A program made the translations under genes and the position numbers. Positions 7,723 through 15,227 of a stretch of DNA of 64,000 nucleotides are shown here, piece after piece (the stretch's first letter is position 1; each line of letters starts with the position of its first letter). The notes under the pieces are model-generated. The model ran no database searches. It saw only the letters and a list, made by a program, of their open reading frames with translations, and was not told the DNA's origin. Source of the DNA: Gammaproteobacteria bacterium (GTDB lineage Bacteria > Pseudomonadota > Gammaproteobacteria > Burkholderiales > Rhodocyclaceae); contig JAHJPX010000007.1 of assembly GCA_018819515.1 (NCBI GenBank), positions 248,001 to 312,000 on the forward strand, read 5' to 3'.

Positions 7723-8658
7723 TCAGCCCAGCGTCGTGTCGAGCACCATCATCAGCGCGAAGCCGGCCATCAGGCCGACCGTCGCCGGCGTCTGGTGGCC
7801 GTTGCGGTGCGTCTCCGGAATGACTTCATGCGAGACGACGAAGATCATCGCGCCGGCCGCGAGGCCGAGGCCGACCGGATAGGCGACGGCGAGGCCGCTC
7901 GACAGCCCCACGCCCAGCAACGCGCCGACGGGTTCGAGCACGCCGCTGGCGATTCCCGCGCCGACGGCCAGCGGTGCGCCGAAGCCGGCCGCGCGCATGG
8001 CCAGCGCCACCGCCAGCCCTTCGGGAATATCCTGCAGCGCGATCGCCGTGGTCAGCGGCAGGCCGACCGCCATGTCGCCCTGCGAAAAAGCGACGCCGAT
8101 GGCCATGCCCTCGGGCAGGTTGTGGAGCGCGATGGCGAACACGAACAGCCAGACGCGGCCGCAACGCTCGTTGCCCGCGCCGCAGGGGCCGGTGCTGTCG
8201 TGCTGGTGCGGCGTGAATTCGTCGAGGCCGAGCATGAGCAGCACCCCGAGCGCCATCCCGGCCACCACCACGCCGGCCGCGAGTCCCTTGTCGCCGAGTA
8301 TTTCGGCGCCAGCCGCGAGCCCCGGCATCAGCAGCGAAAACGCGCTGGCCGCGAGCATCATGCCGGCCGCCATGCCGAGCAGGCTGTCTTCCAGCTTCTG
8401 CGGGATGCCGCGCATGACCAGCGCCGGCAGCGCGCCGGCCGCGGTGGCGGCGAAGGCGGCAAGGCCGCCGACCAAGGCGTAGCGCAACCCGGCTGCCGCC
8501 TCACCGGCGAAAATCTGCGCGACGCTTTGGACCAGCAGCGCCACGACGGCGGCCAGGCCGAGCATCAGCCCCGCCGCCGCGAACGCGTGCGAACGGGCAT
8601 GGTCGAGAAAGACGCTGCGCCAGCCTGGATCTGCGACCTGCGCCGTAGGGGTACTCAT
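7723..8658 (-). CDS. ZIP-family divalent metal transporter
   Basis: A 311-residue membrane protein of the ZIP family, which imports Zn, Mn or Fe. The two metal-binding helices carry HNLPEGMAIGV and QDIPEGLAVAL, and a His/Asp-rich loop (TPHQHDSTGPCGAGNERC) lies before them. The start at 8658 has GGGAGG upstream. The gene's leader holds a copy of the dispersed repeat. About 75 bases upstream is an OxyR operator in the same orientation as those of katG, dps and rubrerythrin, with a -35 and -10 facing this gene. Inference: peroxide-induced metal uptake, by analogy with OxyR-controlled manganese import in enterobacteria. The substrate cannot be read from the sequence. Confidence 0.88.
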   Translation of the reverse strand: MSTPTAQVADPGWRSVFLDHARSHAFAAAGLMLGLAAVVALLVQSVAQIFAGEAAAGLRYALVGGLAAFAATAAGALPALVMRGIPQKLEDSLLGMAAGMMLAASAFSLLMPGLAAGAEILGDKGLAAGVVVAGMALGVLLMLGLDEFTPHQHDSTGPCGAGNERCGRVWLFVFAIALHNLPEGMAIGVAFSQGDMAVGLPLTTAIALQDIPEGLAVALAMRAAGFGAPLAVGAGIASGVLEPVGALLGVGLSSGLAVAYPVGLGLAAGAMIFVVSHEVIPETHRNGHQTPATVGLMAGFALMMVLDTTLG

Positions 8659-8672
8659 GATCCGCCTCCCGG

Positions 8673-8697
8673 AAAAGTCAGCCGTGGCGACACGCCA
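8673..8697 (+). repeat. Dispersed 24-bp repeat, copy 2
   Basis: Full copy (AAAAGTCAGCCGTGGCG, AC, ACGCCA) in the leader of the ZIP gene, between its -10 and its ribosome binding site. Confidence 0.85.
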
Positions 8698-8706
8698 CAT
8701 GCCGCC

Positions 8707-8772
8707 ATCCTACTGGCGGGGGGCCGTTGCGGCCAATTGAACCTTCCGAATCCGTCGATAGTCGACTGCTAT
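8707..8772 (-). promoter_or_regulatory. OxyR operator and promoter of the ZIP gene
   Basis: Operator 8736-8772: ATTG-N7-CGAA-N7-ATAG-N7-CTAT on the + strand. Reading toward the ZIP gene, a -35 TTGGCC (8736-8731) overlaps the inner end, then 18 bp, then -10 TAGGAT (8712-8707). This is the layout seen at katG, dps and rubrerythrin. The ChaN gene starts only 36 bases to the other side, so an effect on it is possible. Confidence 0.82.
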
Positions 8773-8807
8773 TCGTTTGCAGGCCCGTTCATTGGTAATC
8801 TTCACCC

Positions 8808-9971
8808 ATGCGCTACGCTACCCTCACCGCTTTCCTGCTCGCTGCGACGCTTTCGGCGTCCTGTTCCGGTTCTCCGTCCGCGACCGCAAGCTGCGGCCAG
8901 CCGGGCCAGTGGCTCGATCCGGCCGCCACATCCGCCCCGCCGCTGGCGGCCGGCCCGCTGCTGGAACGCATGGCCGGGCAGCAGGTCGTGCTGCTCGGCG
9001 AAAGCCACGACAGCGCCGAAGACCACCGCTGGCAGTTGCAGACGTTGACGGCGCTGTATGCGCGCCAGCCGAAGATCGCCATTGCCTTCGAGATGTTCCC
9101 GCGCCGCATCCAGCCCGTGCTCGACGATTGGGTCGCCGGCCGGCTTTCGGAGCAGGAATTTCTCGACCGCTCGGAATGGGACAAGGTGTGGGGTTTCGAC
9201 GCCCGCGACTACCTGCCGCTGTTCCACTTCGCGCGCATGAACCGGTTGCCCATGCTGGCCGCGAACGTCGAGCGCAGCCTGCCCGAAGCCGTCGGCAAAG
9301 TCGGCTGGGACAAGGTGCCGGACGCGCAGAAGGAAGGCGTCAGCCGGCCGGCGGCGCCGGGCGAGGAATACCTGAAAGACCTGCGCATGGCGTTCGAACA
9401 CCATCCGGACAAGGAGAAAGACGGCGAGGCCGCCTTCGCGCGCTTCGTCGAGGCCCAGACGCTGTGGGACCGCGCCATCGCGCAGCGCATCGCCGAACAC
9501 CTGACCCAACATCCCGACTCGCTGGTGGTCGGCATCCTCGGCGCCGGCCACGTCCGCCACGGCCGTGGCGTCGCCTTTCAGTTGCGCGATTTCACCGTCA
9601 AGCGCGTCGGTACCCTGCTCACCTGGGACCAGTCCGACGACTGCGCGCACATCGCCGAAGGCCTGGCCGATGCCGTGCAAATCGTCGCGCCGCCGAAGGC
9701 AAGCCCGCCGCGGCTTGGCATTGCGTCGGACGACGTTGGTGGCGGCAAGTCCGGTGTTCGCATCGTCAGCGTCGTCGCCGGCAGCGTCGCCGAGCAGGCC
9801 GGCCTCAAGGCCGGCGACGTGCTGCTGGAAATCGCCGGCCGGCCGGTGAAGAATTTCTTCACCGTGCGCGCCGCCGTGCAGCGCCAGCCGCCCGGCACCT
9901 GGCTGCCGATCAAGGTCAAGCGCGACGAAAAGGAAATCGAAGTCGTCGCCCGCTTCCCCGCGGAAAAATGA
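8808..9971 (+). CDS. ChaN-family lipoprotein with C-terminal PDZ domain
   Basis: A 387-residue lipoprotein: the signal peptide ends in the lipobox LSASC. Residues about 45-270 match the ChaN/DUF399 haem-binding fold (VVLLGESHDSAEDH, AFEMFPRRIQPVLDDW, GILGAGHVRHGRGV). Residues about 300-380 are a PDZ domain (AGLKAGDVLLEIAGRPV). ChaN proteins bind haem at the outer membrane; the role in this organism is open. The stop overlaps the start of the M1-like peptidase gene (ATGA), so the two are translated as a unit, suggesting a shared envelope task. An extended -10 abuts the ATG, so the transcript may be leaderless. Confidence 0.85.
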   Translation: MRYATLTAFLLAATLSASCSGSPSATASCGQPGQWLDPAATSAPPLAAGPLLERMAGQQVVLLGESHDSAEDHRWQLQTLTALYARQPKIAIAFEMFPRRIQPVLDDWVAGRLSEQEFLDRSEWDKVWGFDARDYLPLFHFARMNRLPMLAANVERSLPEAVGKVGWDKVPDAQKEGVSRPAAPGEEYLKDLRMAFEHHPDKEKDGEAAFARFVEAQTLWDRAIAQRIAEHLTQHPDSLVVGILGAGHVRHGRGVAFQLRDFTVKRVGTLLTWDQSDDCAHIAEGLADAVQIVAPPKASPPRLGIASDDVGGGKSGVRIVSVVAGSVAEQAGLKAGDVLLEIAGRPVKNFFTVRAAVQRQPPGTWLPIKVKRDEKEIEVVARFPAEK

Positions 9972-11923
9972 AGTGCCTGCTGTCGCTGTTGCTGGCATTG
10001 CCCTGCGCGGCGGTCGCCGCGACGCAACTCGATCTCGACGTCCGCCTCGACCCCGCCACGCGCGCCTTCGCCGCCACGGCGCGCATCGCGGACGACACGG
10101 GCATCGACGGCTTCCGTCTGGCGCCCGAATTCGAAATCACCAGCATGACGGTGAACGGCCGGCCGGCGAAGCCGTCGAGGCGCTTCGCCCGCACGGTCTA
10201 CGCGCTGCCGTCGGGCAGCCGGCGTGTCGAGATCCGCTACCGCGCAACGCTGAAGCCGCTCGCCGCGCTCGACCACCGCCAGGTGCTCGGCGACCGTTCG
10301 GCGACAGCCGCGCCCGAAGGCAGCTTCCTGCCGGCCGCCGCCGGCTGGTATCCGGACGTCGGCCGCTTGTTCAGCTATCGCCTCGCGCTCACATTGCCTG
10401 CGGGCCAGAAGGGCCTGGTGCCCGGCGAGCTGGTGAAGGAAAGCGAAGGCGCCGAGGGCTACCGCGCCGAGTTCGCCTTCCCGAATCCCGCCGAGGGCAT
10501 CGACCTCATGGCCGGCCCCTACGTCGTCGCCGAGCGGGCGCTGAAACTGCCCGGCGGGCGCGACGTCAAGCTGCGCACATGGTTCCATCCGGAACTCGCC
10601 GAACTCGCGCCGGGCTACCTCGACGATTCGGCCCGCTACCTCTCGCGCTACAGCAAGCTGATCGGCGACTATCCGTTCACCATGTTCAGCGTCGTCTCCA
10701 GCCCGACGCCGACCGGTTTCGGCATGCCCGGCCTCACCTACCTCGGCCGCGATGTGCTGCGCCTGCCCTTCATCCGCGCCACCTCGCTCGGCCACGAGAT
10801 CCTGCACAACTGGTGGGGCAACGGCGTCTATCCTGACTGGCGGCGCGGCAACTGGTCGGAGGGCCTGACCACCTACATGGCCGACTACGCCTACAAGCGC
10901 GATGCCGGCGAGGACGCCGCGCGCGAAATGCGCCTGGGTTGGCTGCGCGACCTCGCCGCCGTGCCGGCCGCCGAGGACACGCCGCTCAAGGACTTCACCT
11001 CGCGCCACCACGGCATTTCCTCCATCGTCGGCTACGACAAAGCGGCGATGCTGTTCCTGATGCTGGAAGACGAAATCGGCCGGCCCGCCTTCGAGCGCGG
11101 CCTGCGCCTTTTCTGGCAACGCCATCGCTTTCGCACCGCCGGCTGGTCCGACCTCGAAGCCGCATTCAGCAAGGCCGCCGGCCGGCCGCTGGCCGCCTTC
11201 TTCCGCCAGTGGGTGGAACGCGCCGGCGCGCCGGAACCGCGGCTCGAGTCGGCGACGCAGCGCGGCAATACCCTCACCCTGCGCGTTTCCGGCGCCAACG
11301 GCTACGCACTCGGCGTGTCGCCACGGCTGACCTTTGTGGACCGCAGCGAAACGCGCCGCCTGCAACTCAAGGCCGGCGCGACGACGTTGACGCTGCCGGT
11401 GAAGGGCCAAGTGAAAAGCGTCGAACTCGATCCCGACTATCGACTGTGGCGGCGCGTCGATCCGGCGCTGCTGCCGCCCATCCTGCGCGAAGTATTCGTC
11501 GCGCCGCAGGCCGCCGTCGTGGTCGTCGTCGGCGATGACGAATGGCGCACGGCCGCGCTGGCGCTGGCGGCGCGCTGTCTCGACGCCACGCCCGACACCG
11601 CGCGGACGACCCTGCCGACAAGCGGCGCCGTGCTGATCGTCGGCAAGCCCGCGGACCTCGATGTCTGGCTGGCCGCGCAGGGCTTGCCTGCCCGGCCGGC
11701 CATGCCGGATGGCGGCGCCCGGGTCTGGGCGGGTCGCGACGACCGCGGCCGTCCGTACGCCGTCGTCGCCGCGGCCGATGTCGCGGCGCTCGAAGCACTG
11801 ATGCGCCCGCTGCCGCACTACGGCCGGCAGAGCTGGCTGGCCTTCGACGGCGTGCGGGCGATCGGCAAGGGCGTCTGGCCGCCGCGCGCCGACGCCGTGC
11901 CCGTAAAAGCCGCGCCGCGCTGA
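9968..11923 (+). CDS. M1-family-like metallopeptidase, exported
   Basis: 651 residues with a signal peptide (MKCLLSLLLALPCAAVAA). The gluzincin centre is GHEILHNWWGNG followed 18 residues later by the zinc-ligand glutamate in NWSEGLTTYMADY, both at about residues 276-305, as in M1 aminopeptidases. The C-terminal 250 residues are beta-rich and not typical. The segment GVSPRLTF near residue 450 is encoded by a copy of the dispersed repeat (11312-11335). The ATG overlaps the stop of the ChaN-PDZ gene. Likely a periplasmic peptidase; the substrate is unknown. Confidence 0.85.
   Translation: MKCLLSLLLALPCAAVAATQLDLDVRLDPATRAFAATARIADDTGIDGFRLAPEFEITSMTVNGRPAKPSRRFARTVYALPSGSRRVEIRYRATLKPLAALDHRQVLGDRSATAAPEGSFLPAAAGWYPDVGRLFSYRLALTLPAGQKGLVPGELVKESEGAEGYRAEFAFPNPAEGIDLMAGPYVVAERALKLPGGRDVKLRTWFHPELAELAPGYLDDSARYLSRYSKLIGDYPFTMFSVVSSPTPTGFGMPGLTYLGRDVLRLPFIRATSLGHEILHNWWGNGVYPDWRRGNWSEGLTTYMADYAYKRDAGEDAAREMRLGWLRDLAAVPAAEDTPLKDFTSRHHGISSIVGYDKAAMLFLMLEDEIGRPAFERGLRLFWQRHRFRTAGWSDLEAAFSKAAGRPLAAFFRQWVERAGAPEPRLESATQRGNTLTLRVSGANGYALGVSPRLTFVDRSETRRLQLKAGATTLTLPVKGQVKSVELDPDYRLWRRVDPALLPPILREVFVAPQAAVVVVVGDDEWRTAALALAARCLDATPDTARTTLPTSGAVLIVGKPADLDVWLAAQGLPARPAMPDGGARVWAGRDDRGRPYAVVAAADVAALEALMRPLPHYGRQSWLAFDGVRAIGKGVWPPRADAVPVKAAPR
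11312..11335 (-). repeat. Dispersed 24-bp repeat inside the M1-like peptidase gene
   Basis: GGCGTGTCGCCACGG then CTGACCTTT matches the inverse of the repeat with one mismatch. It is read in frame as GVSPRLTF. Confidence 0.7.
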
Positions 11924-12069
11924 GGCCGATCCGCCAGAAACCCGTACTCCGACTGGCTTTAGCCAACTGCCTCCAGCCGCCATGCGGGTTCCCACGGGGG
12001 GCTTTACAACGCCTGCCGTTGGCAGATAATCCGCGCCGGCTGCGACCCGCAGCTTTCTGCGAGAACACG

Positions 12070-12462
12070 ATGGCGACCGATCAGACCGTCATCCACACCG
12101 AAGACGACCGCGTCTTCTACGACATGTCGGACCAAAGCCCCTGCACCGGGTGCGGTGCCTGTTGCCGGCATTTCCGCGTTTCCTTCTATCAGGGCGAACT
12201 GGACAGCTTTCCCGGCGGCTTCGTGCCCGCCGAAATGGCGGTGCCCGTCACACCCTTCCTGGTCTGCATGAGCGGCACGGAGCAGGGCGGCCGCTGCGTC
12301 GCCCTCCAGCTCGACAACCGCTGCGCGATCTACGACCGCCGGCCGACGCCCTGCCGCGAATTCGCGGTGTACATGGAGGACGGCAGCCTCAACCCGCGCT
12401 GCCTGCAACTGCGCGCCCAGTTCGGCATCGGCCAACCCGAGCCGCCGCTGAAGGCGGCCTGA
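12070..12462 (+). CDS. YkgJ-family cysteine cluster protein
   Basis: A 130-residue cytosolic protein with the YkgJ (zinc/iron-chelating) signature PCTGCGACCRHF near residue 26, then GRCVAL.. DNRCAIYDRRPTPCREF and RCLQL, giving about eight conserved cysteines. Family members are thought to bind a metal or Fe-S cluster, but no reaction is established. A possible -10 (GATAAT, about 12026) lies 40 bases upstream. It is transcribed alone, converging on katG, with a copy of the dispersed repeat between them. Confidence 0.85.
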   Translation: MATDQTVIHTEDDRVFYDMSDQSPCTGCGACCRHFRVSFYQGELDSFPGGFVPAEMAVPVTPFLVCMSGTEQGGRCVALQLDNRCAIYDRRPTPCREFAVYMEDGSLNPRCLQLRAQFGIGQPEPPLKAA

Positions 12463-12485
12463 CCCGCGCCTGCCACGGCCGACAC

Positions 12486-12509
12486 AAAAGTCAGCCGTGG
12501 CGGTACGCC
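12486..12509 (+). repeat. Dispersed 24-bp repeat, between ykgJ-like gene and katG
   Basis: AAAAGTCAGCCGTGGCG, GT, ACGCC: full match to the family. Confidence 0.85.
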
Positions 12510-12528
12510 GCGCACGGCCTTGGGCGGC

Positions 12529-14697
12529 CTATTTCAGGTCGTACCGATCCGCGTTCATCACCTTCACCCAGGCGGCGACGAAGTCGTCGACGAACTTCCG
12601 CTTGCTGTCGTCCTGCGCATAGACCTCGGCGTAGGCGCGCAGGATGGAGTTCGAGCCGAACACCAGGTCGACGCGGGTCGCCGTCCATTTCACGGCGCCG
12701 CTCTTGCGCTCGCGGATCTCGTAGAGGTTCTTGCCCGCCGGCTTCCACGTGTAGTCCATGTCGGTCAGGTTCACGAAGAAGTCGTTGGTCAGCGCCCCTA
12801 CTCGGTCGGTGAACACGCCGTGCTTCGTGCCACCGTGGTTGGTGCCGATCACGCGCATGCCGCCGATCAGCGCCGTCATCTCGGCGGCGGTGAGGCGCAT
12901 CAGCTGGGCGCGGTCGAGCAGCAGTTCTTCGGCCGTGACGACGTAGTCCTTCTTGAGCCAGTTGCGAAAGCCATCGGCCAGCGGTTCCAGCACCTCGAAG
13001 GAATCGACGTCGGTCTGCGCCGCCGTGGCATCGCCGCGACCCGGCGCGAAGGGCACCGTCACGTCGAAGCCCGCCGCCTTGGCGGCCTTCTCCACACCGA
13101 CGCCGCCCGCCAGCACGATCACGTCGGCCACGCTGGCACCCGTTTCGGCGGCGATCTTTTCATAGACCGCCAGCGCCTTGGCCAGCCGCGCCGGTTCGTT
13201 ACCTGCCCAGTCCTTCTGCGGCGCGAGGCGGATGCGCGCGCCATTGGCGCCGCCGCGCTTGTCCGAGCCGCGGAAGGTGCGCGCCGAATCCCAGGCCGTC
13301 GCAACCATGTCGCTAACCGAAAGGCCGCTGGCCGCGATCTTCGCCTTCACGGCGGCCACGTCGTAGTCCTTGCGACCGGCGGGCACCGGGTCTTGCCAGA
13401 TCAGGTCTTCCTTCGGCACATCCGGACCGATGTAGCGCGACTTCGGGCCCATGTCGCGGTGGGTGAGCTTGAACCAGGCGCGGGCGAAGGCATCCTCGAA
13501 CGCCTTCGGGTCGGCGCGGAAGCGCTCCGAGATCTTGCGGTACTCGGGGTCCATCTTCATCGCCATGTCCGCGTCGGTCATGATCGGGTTGCGGCGGATT
13601 GCCGGGTTCTCGGCATCGACGGGCTTGTCTTCTTCCTTGATGTCGACCGGCTCCCACTGCCAGGCGCCGGCCGGGCTCTTCTTCAGTTCCCACTCGTGGC
13701 CGAGCAGCAGGTCGAAGTAGCCGCCCTTGCCCGTGTTCCATTTCATCGGGTGCGTGGTCCACGCGCCTTCGAGGCCGCTGGTCACCGTGTCGCCGCCGAT
13801 GCCGCGCGTCTTGTGGTTGTTCCAGCCCAGGCCCTGCTCCTCAAGCTCCGCACCTTCCGGCGCCGGGCCAAGATTGGCGGCGCTGCCGTTGCCGTGCGCC
13901 TTGCCGACCGTGTGGCCGCCGGCGGTGAGCGCCACGGTTTCCTCGTCGTTCATCGCCATGCGCTCGAAGGTGACGCGCACGTCGCGCGCCGTCTTGAGCG
14001 GATCAGGCTGGCCGTCAACGCCTTCCGGGTTCACGTAGATCAGGCCCATCATCACGGCGGCCAGCGGGTTCTCCAGGTCGCGCTCGCCGGAATAGCGGCT
14101 GCCCTCACTGCCGGTTGGCGCCAGCCATTCCCGCTCCGCGCCCCAGTAAGTGTCCTTCTCCGGATGCCAGATGTCCTCGCGGCCGAAGCCGAAGCCGAAG
14201 GTCTTCAGGCCCATCGACTCATAGGCCATGGTGCCGGCGAGAATGATCAGGTCGGCCCACGAGACCTTGTTGCCGTACTTGCGCTTGATCGGCCAGAGCA
14301 GGCGGCGCGCCTTGTCGAGGTTGACGTTGTCCGGCCACGAGTTGATCGGCGCGAAGCGCTGGTTGCCCGTGCCGCCGCCGCCGCGGCCGTCGGCAATGCG
14401 GTAGGTGCCCGCCGAGTGCCAGGCCATGCGGATCATCAGGCCGCCGTAGTGGCCCCAGTCCGCCGGCCACCAATCCTGCGAATCCGTCATCAGCGCCTTC
14501 ACGTCCCGCTTCAGCGCCTCGATGTCCAGCGCCTTCAGCGCCTCGCGATAGTTGAAACCCGCGCCCAGCGGATTGGTCTTCGTATCGTGCTGGTGCAGGA
14601 TGTCCAGGTTCAGCGCCTTCGGCCACCAGTCCTGTGCCGACATCGACGCCGACGTAACGCCCCCGTGCATGACGGGGCACTTGCCTGAGTTGCTCAT
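12529..14697 (-). CDS. katG: Catalase-peroxidase
   Basis: A 722-residue bifunctional catalase-peroxidase of usual length. The distal haem pocket is RMAWHSAGTYR (about residues 89-99), giving Arg, Trp and His. The Trp-Tyr-Met crosslink needed for catalase activity is complete (that Trp, Tyr in GLIYVNPEG, Met in FERMAMNDEE). The proximal His is in GGHTVGKAHGNG. A second, inactive peroxidase domain forms the C-terminal half. The start has AGGAG upstream. A 35-residue gene lies 13 bases upstream in the same transcript, and an OxyR operator with promoter is at 14853-14918, so the gene should be induced by hydrogen peroxide. Confidence 0.97.
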   Translation of the reverse strand: MSNSGKCPVMHGGVTSASMSAQDWWPKALNLDILHQHDTKTNPLGAGFNYREALKALDIEALKRDVKALMTDSQDWWPADWGHYGGLMIRMAWHSAGTYRIADGRGGGGTGNQRFAPINSWPDNVNLDKARRLLWPIKRKYGNKVSWADLIILAGTMAYESMGLKTFGFGFGREDIWHPEKDTYWGAEREWLAPTGSEGSRYSGERDLENPLAAVMMGLIYVNPEGVDGQPDPLKTARDVRVTFERMAMNDEETVALTAGGHTVGKAHGNGSAANLGPAPEGAELEEQGLGWNNHKTRGIGGDTVTSGLEGAWTTHPMKWNTGKGGYFDLLLGHEWELKKSPAGAWQWEPVDIKEEDKPVDAENPAIRRNPIMTDADMAMKMDPEYRKISERFRADPKAFEDAFARAWFKLTHRDMGPKSRYIGPDVPKEDLIWQDPVPAGRKDYDVAAVKAKIAASGLSVSDMVATAWDSARTFRGSDKRGGANGARIRLAPQKDWAGNEPARLAKALAVYEKIAAETGASVADVIVLAGGVGVEKAAKAAGFDVTVPFAPGRGDATAAQTDVDSFEVLEPLADGFRNWLKKDYVVTAEELLLDRAQLMRLTAAEMTALIGGMRVIGTNHGGTKHGVFTDRVGALTNDFFVNLTDMDYTWKPAGKNLYEIRERKSGAVKWTATRVDLVFGSNSILRAYAEVYAQDDSKRKFVDDFVAAWVKVMNADRYDLK

Positions 14698-14710
14698 GTT
14701 CGTCTCCTAG

Positions 14711-14818
14711 TTAGAGTGCGACCAAACCGACGAGATGCCCGGTGAGCACCGCCGCCCCCGAAGTGGCGATGCCGACCCCGGCAAAAAAGCGGATGCGATT
14801 GATTGTCCTGCGGCTCAT
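14711..14818 (-). CDS. 35-residue hydrophobic peptide gene in the katG leader
   Basis: The reading frame begins at 14818 behind AGGAG and ends at a TAA 13 bases before the katG start. The product starts MSRRTINRIRFFAGVG and continues with a small-residue hydrophobic stretch (IATSGAAVLTGHLVGLVAL), so it looks like a single membrane helix with a basic N-terminus. Its position between the OxyR promoter and katG means that every katG transcript carries it. It may be a membrane peptide or a translational leader. I do not recognise a family. Confidence 0.6.
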   Translation of the reverse strand: MSRRTINRIRFFAGVGIATSGAAVLTGHLVGLVAL

Positions 14819-14852
14819 GGCATTCTCCTCGTGATTCGTTGCGACACGAGTC

Positions 14853-14918
14853 ATGCTAGGCGCATCGCCGCCAGTAAGCCAATTGAACGTTCCGAAGAGA
14901 GGAATAGCCGATGGCTAT
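14853..14918 (-). promoter_or_regulatory. OxyR operator and promoter of katG
   Basis: Operator 14882-14918: ATTG-N7-CGAA-N7-ATAG-N7-CTAT. Reading toward katG: -35 TTGGCT (14882-14877), 18 bp, -10 TAGCAT (14858-14853), start site near 14846. Same geometry as at the ZIP, dps and rubrerythrin genes. Confidence 0.88.
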
Positions 14919-14934
14919 TGCCGGGGGTGCAGGG

Positions 14935-14959
14935 AAAAGTCAGGCGTGGTAGGACGCCA
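14935..14959 (+). repeat. Dispersed repeat, degenerate copy upstream of katG
   Basis: AAAAGTCAGGCGTGG, then TAGGACGCCA: matches the family with several changes, beginning 17 bases beyond the outer end of the OxyR operator. The rest of the 14960-15219 gap holds the small frame at 15093 and no other feature I can support. Confidence 0.6.
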
Positions 14960-15092
14960 CATGGGATTGAAAAGCCAAGCCGAATGGAGACATAACCCCG
15001 GGGTTCGATGCCTACTCGCCTATAACGAACTGCCGCAGACTCCGGTACAGTACCGCACTTCCACAGTACAAGCACCCCTAACTCGGGAAACA

Positions 15093-15227
15093 ATGTCTAC
15101 CGACAAAACGGCCACTTTAGGCTTGCGAATCGAGCTCGCCACCATTGGTTCAGCCAATGAAAATCCAAAGAGCGCAAGCAGCCAACTGCCCGGCAACGGG
15201 CCAAGAATTGAGAAACGAAATGGCTAA
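15093..15227 (+). CDS. Possible 44-residue leader ORF overlapping the hsdM start
   Basis: A frame from ATG at 15093 (CGGGAAACA upstream) begins MSTDKTATLGLRIELATIG and stops at 15227, inside the first codons of hsdM. The overlap could couple translation of the restriction operon to it. It has no recognisable family and the coding signal is weak. Confidence 0.25.
   Translation: MSTDKTATLGLRIELATIGSANENPKSASSQLPGNGPRIEKRNG

Noticed and set aside
9578..11995. 805-codon frame opposite the ChaN and M1-like genes
   Set aside because: Antisense shadow: the sense strand has clear HExxHNWWG and lipoprotein signals, this frame has none.
12520..14688. 722-codon open frame opposite katG
   Set aside because: It mirrors katG codon for codon; the product is a low-complexity Arg/His/Val-rich sequence without domains. 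High GC makes long antisense frames common.
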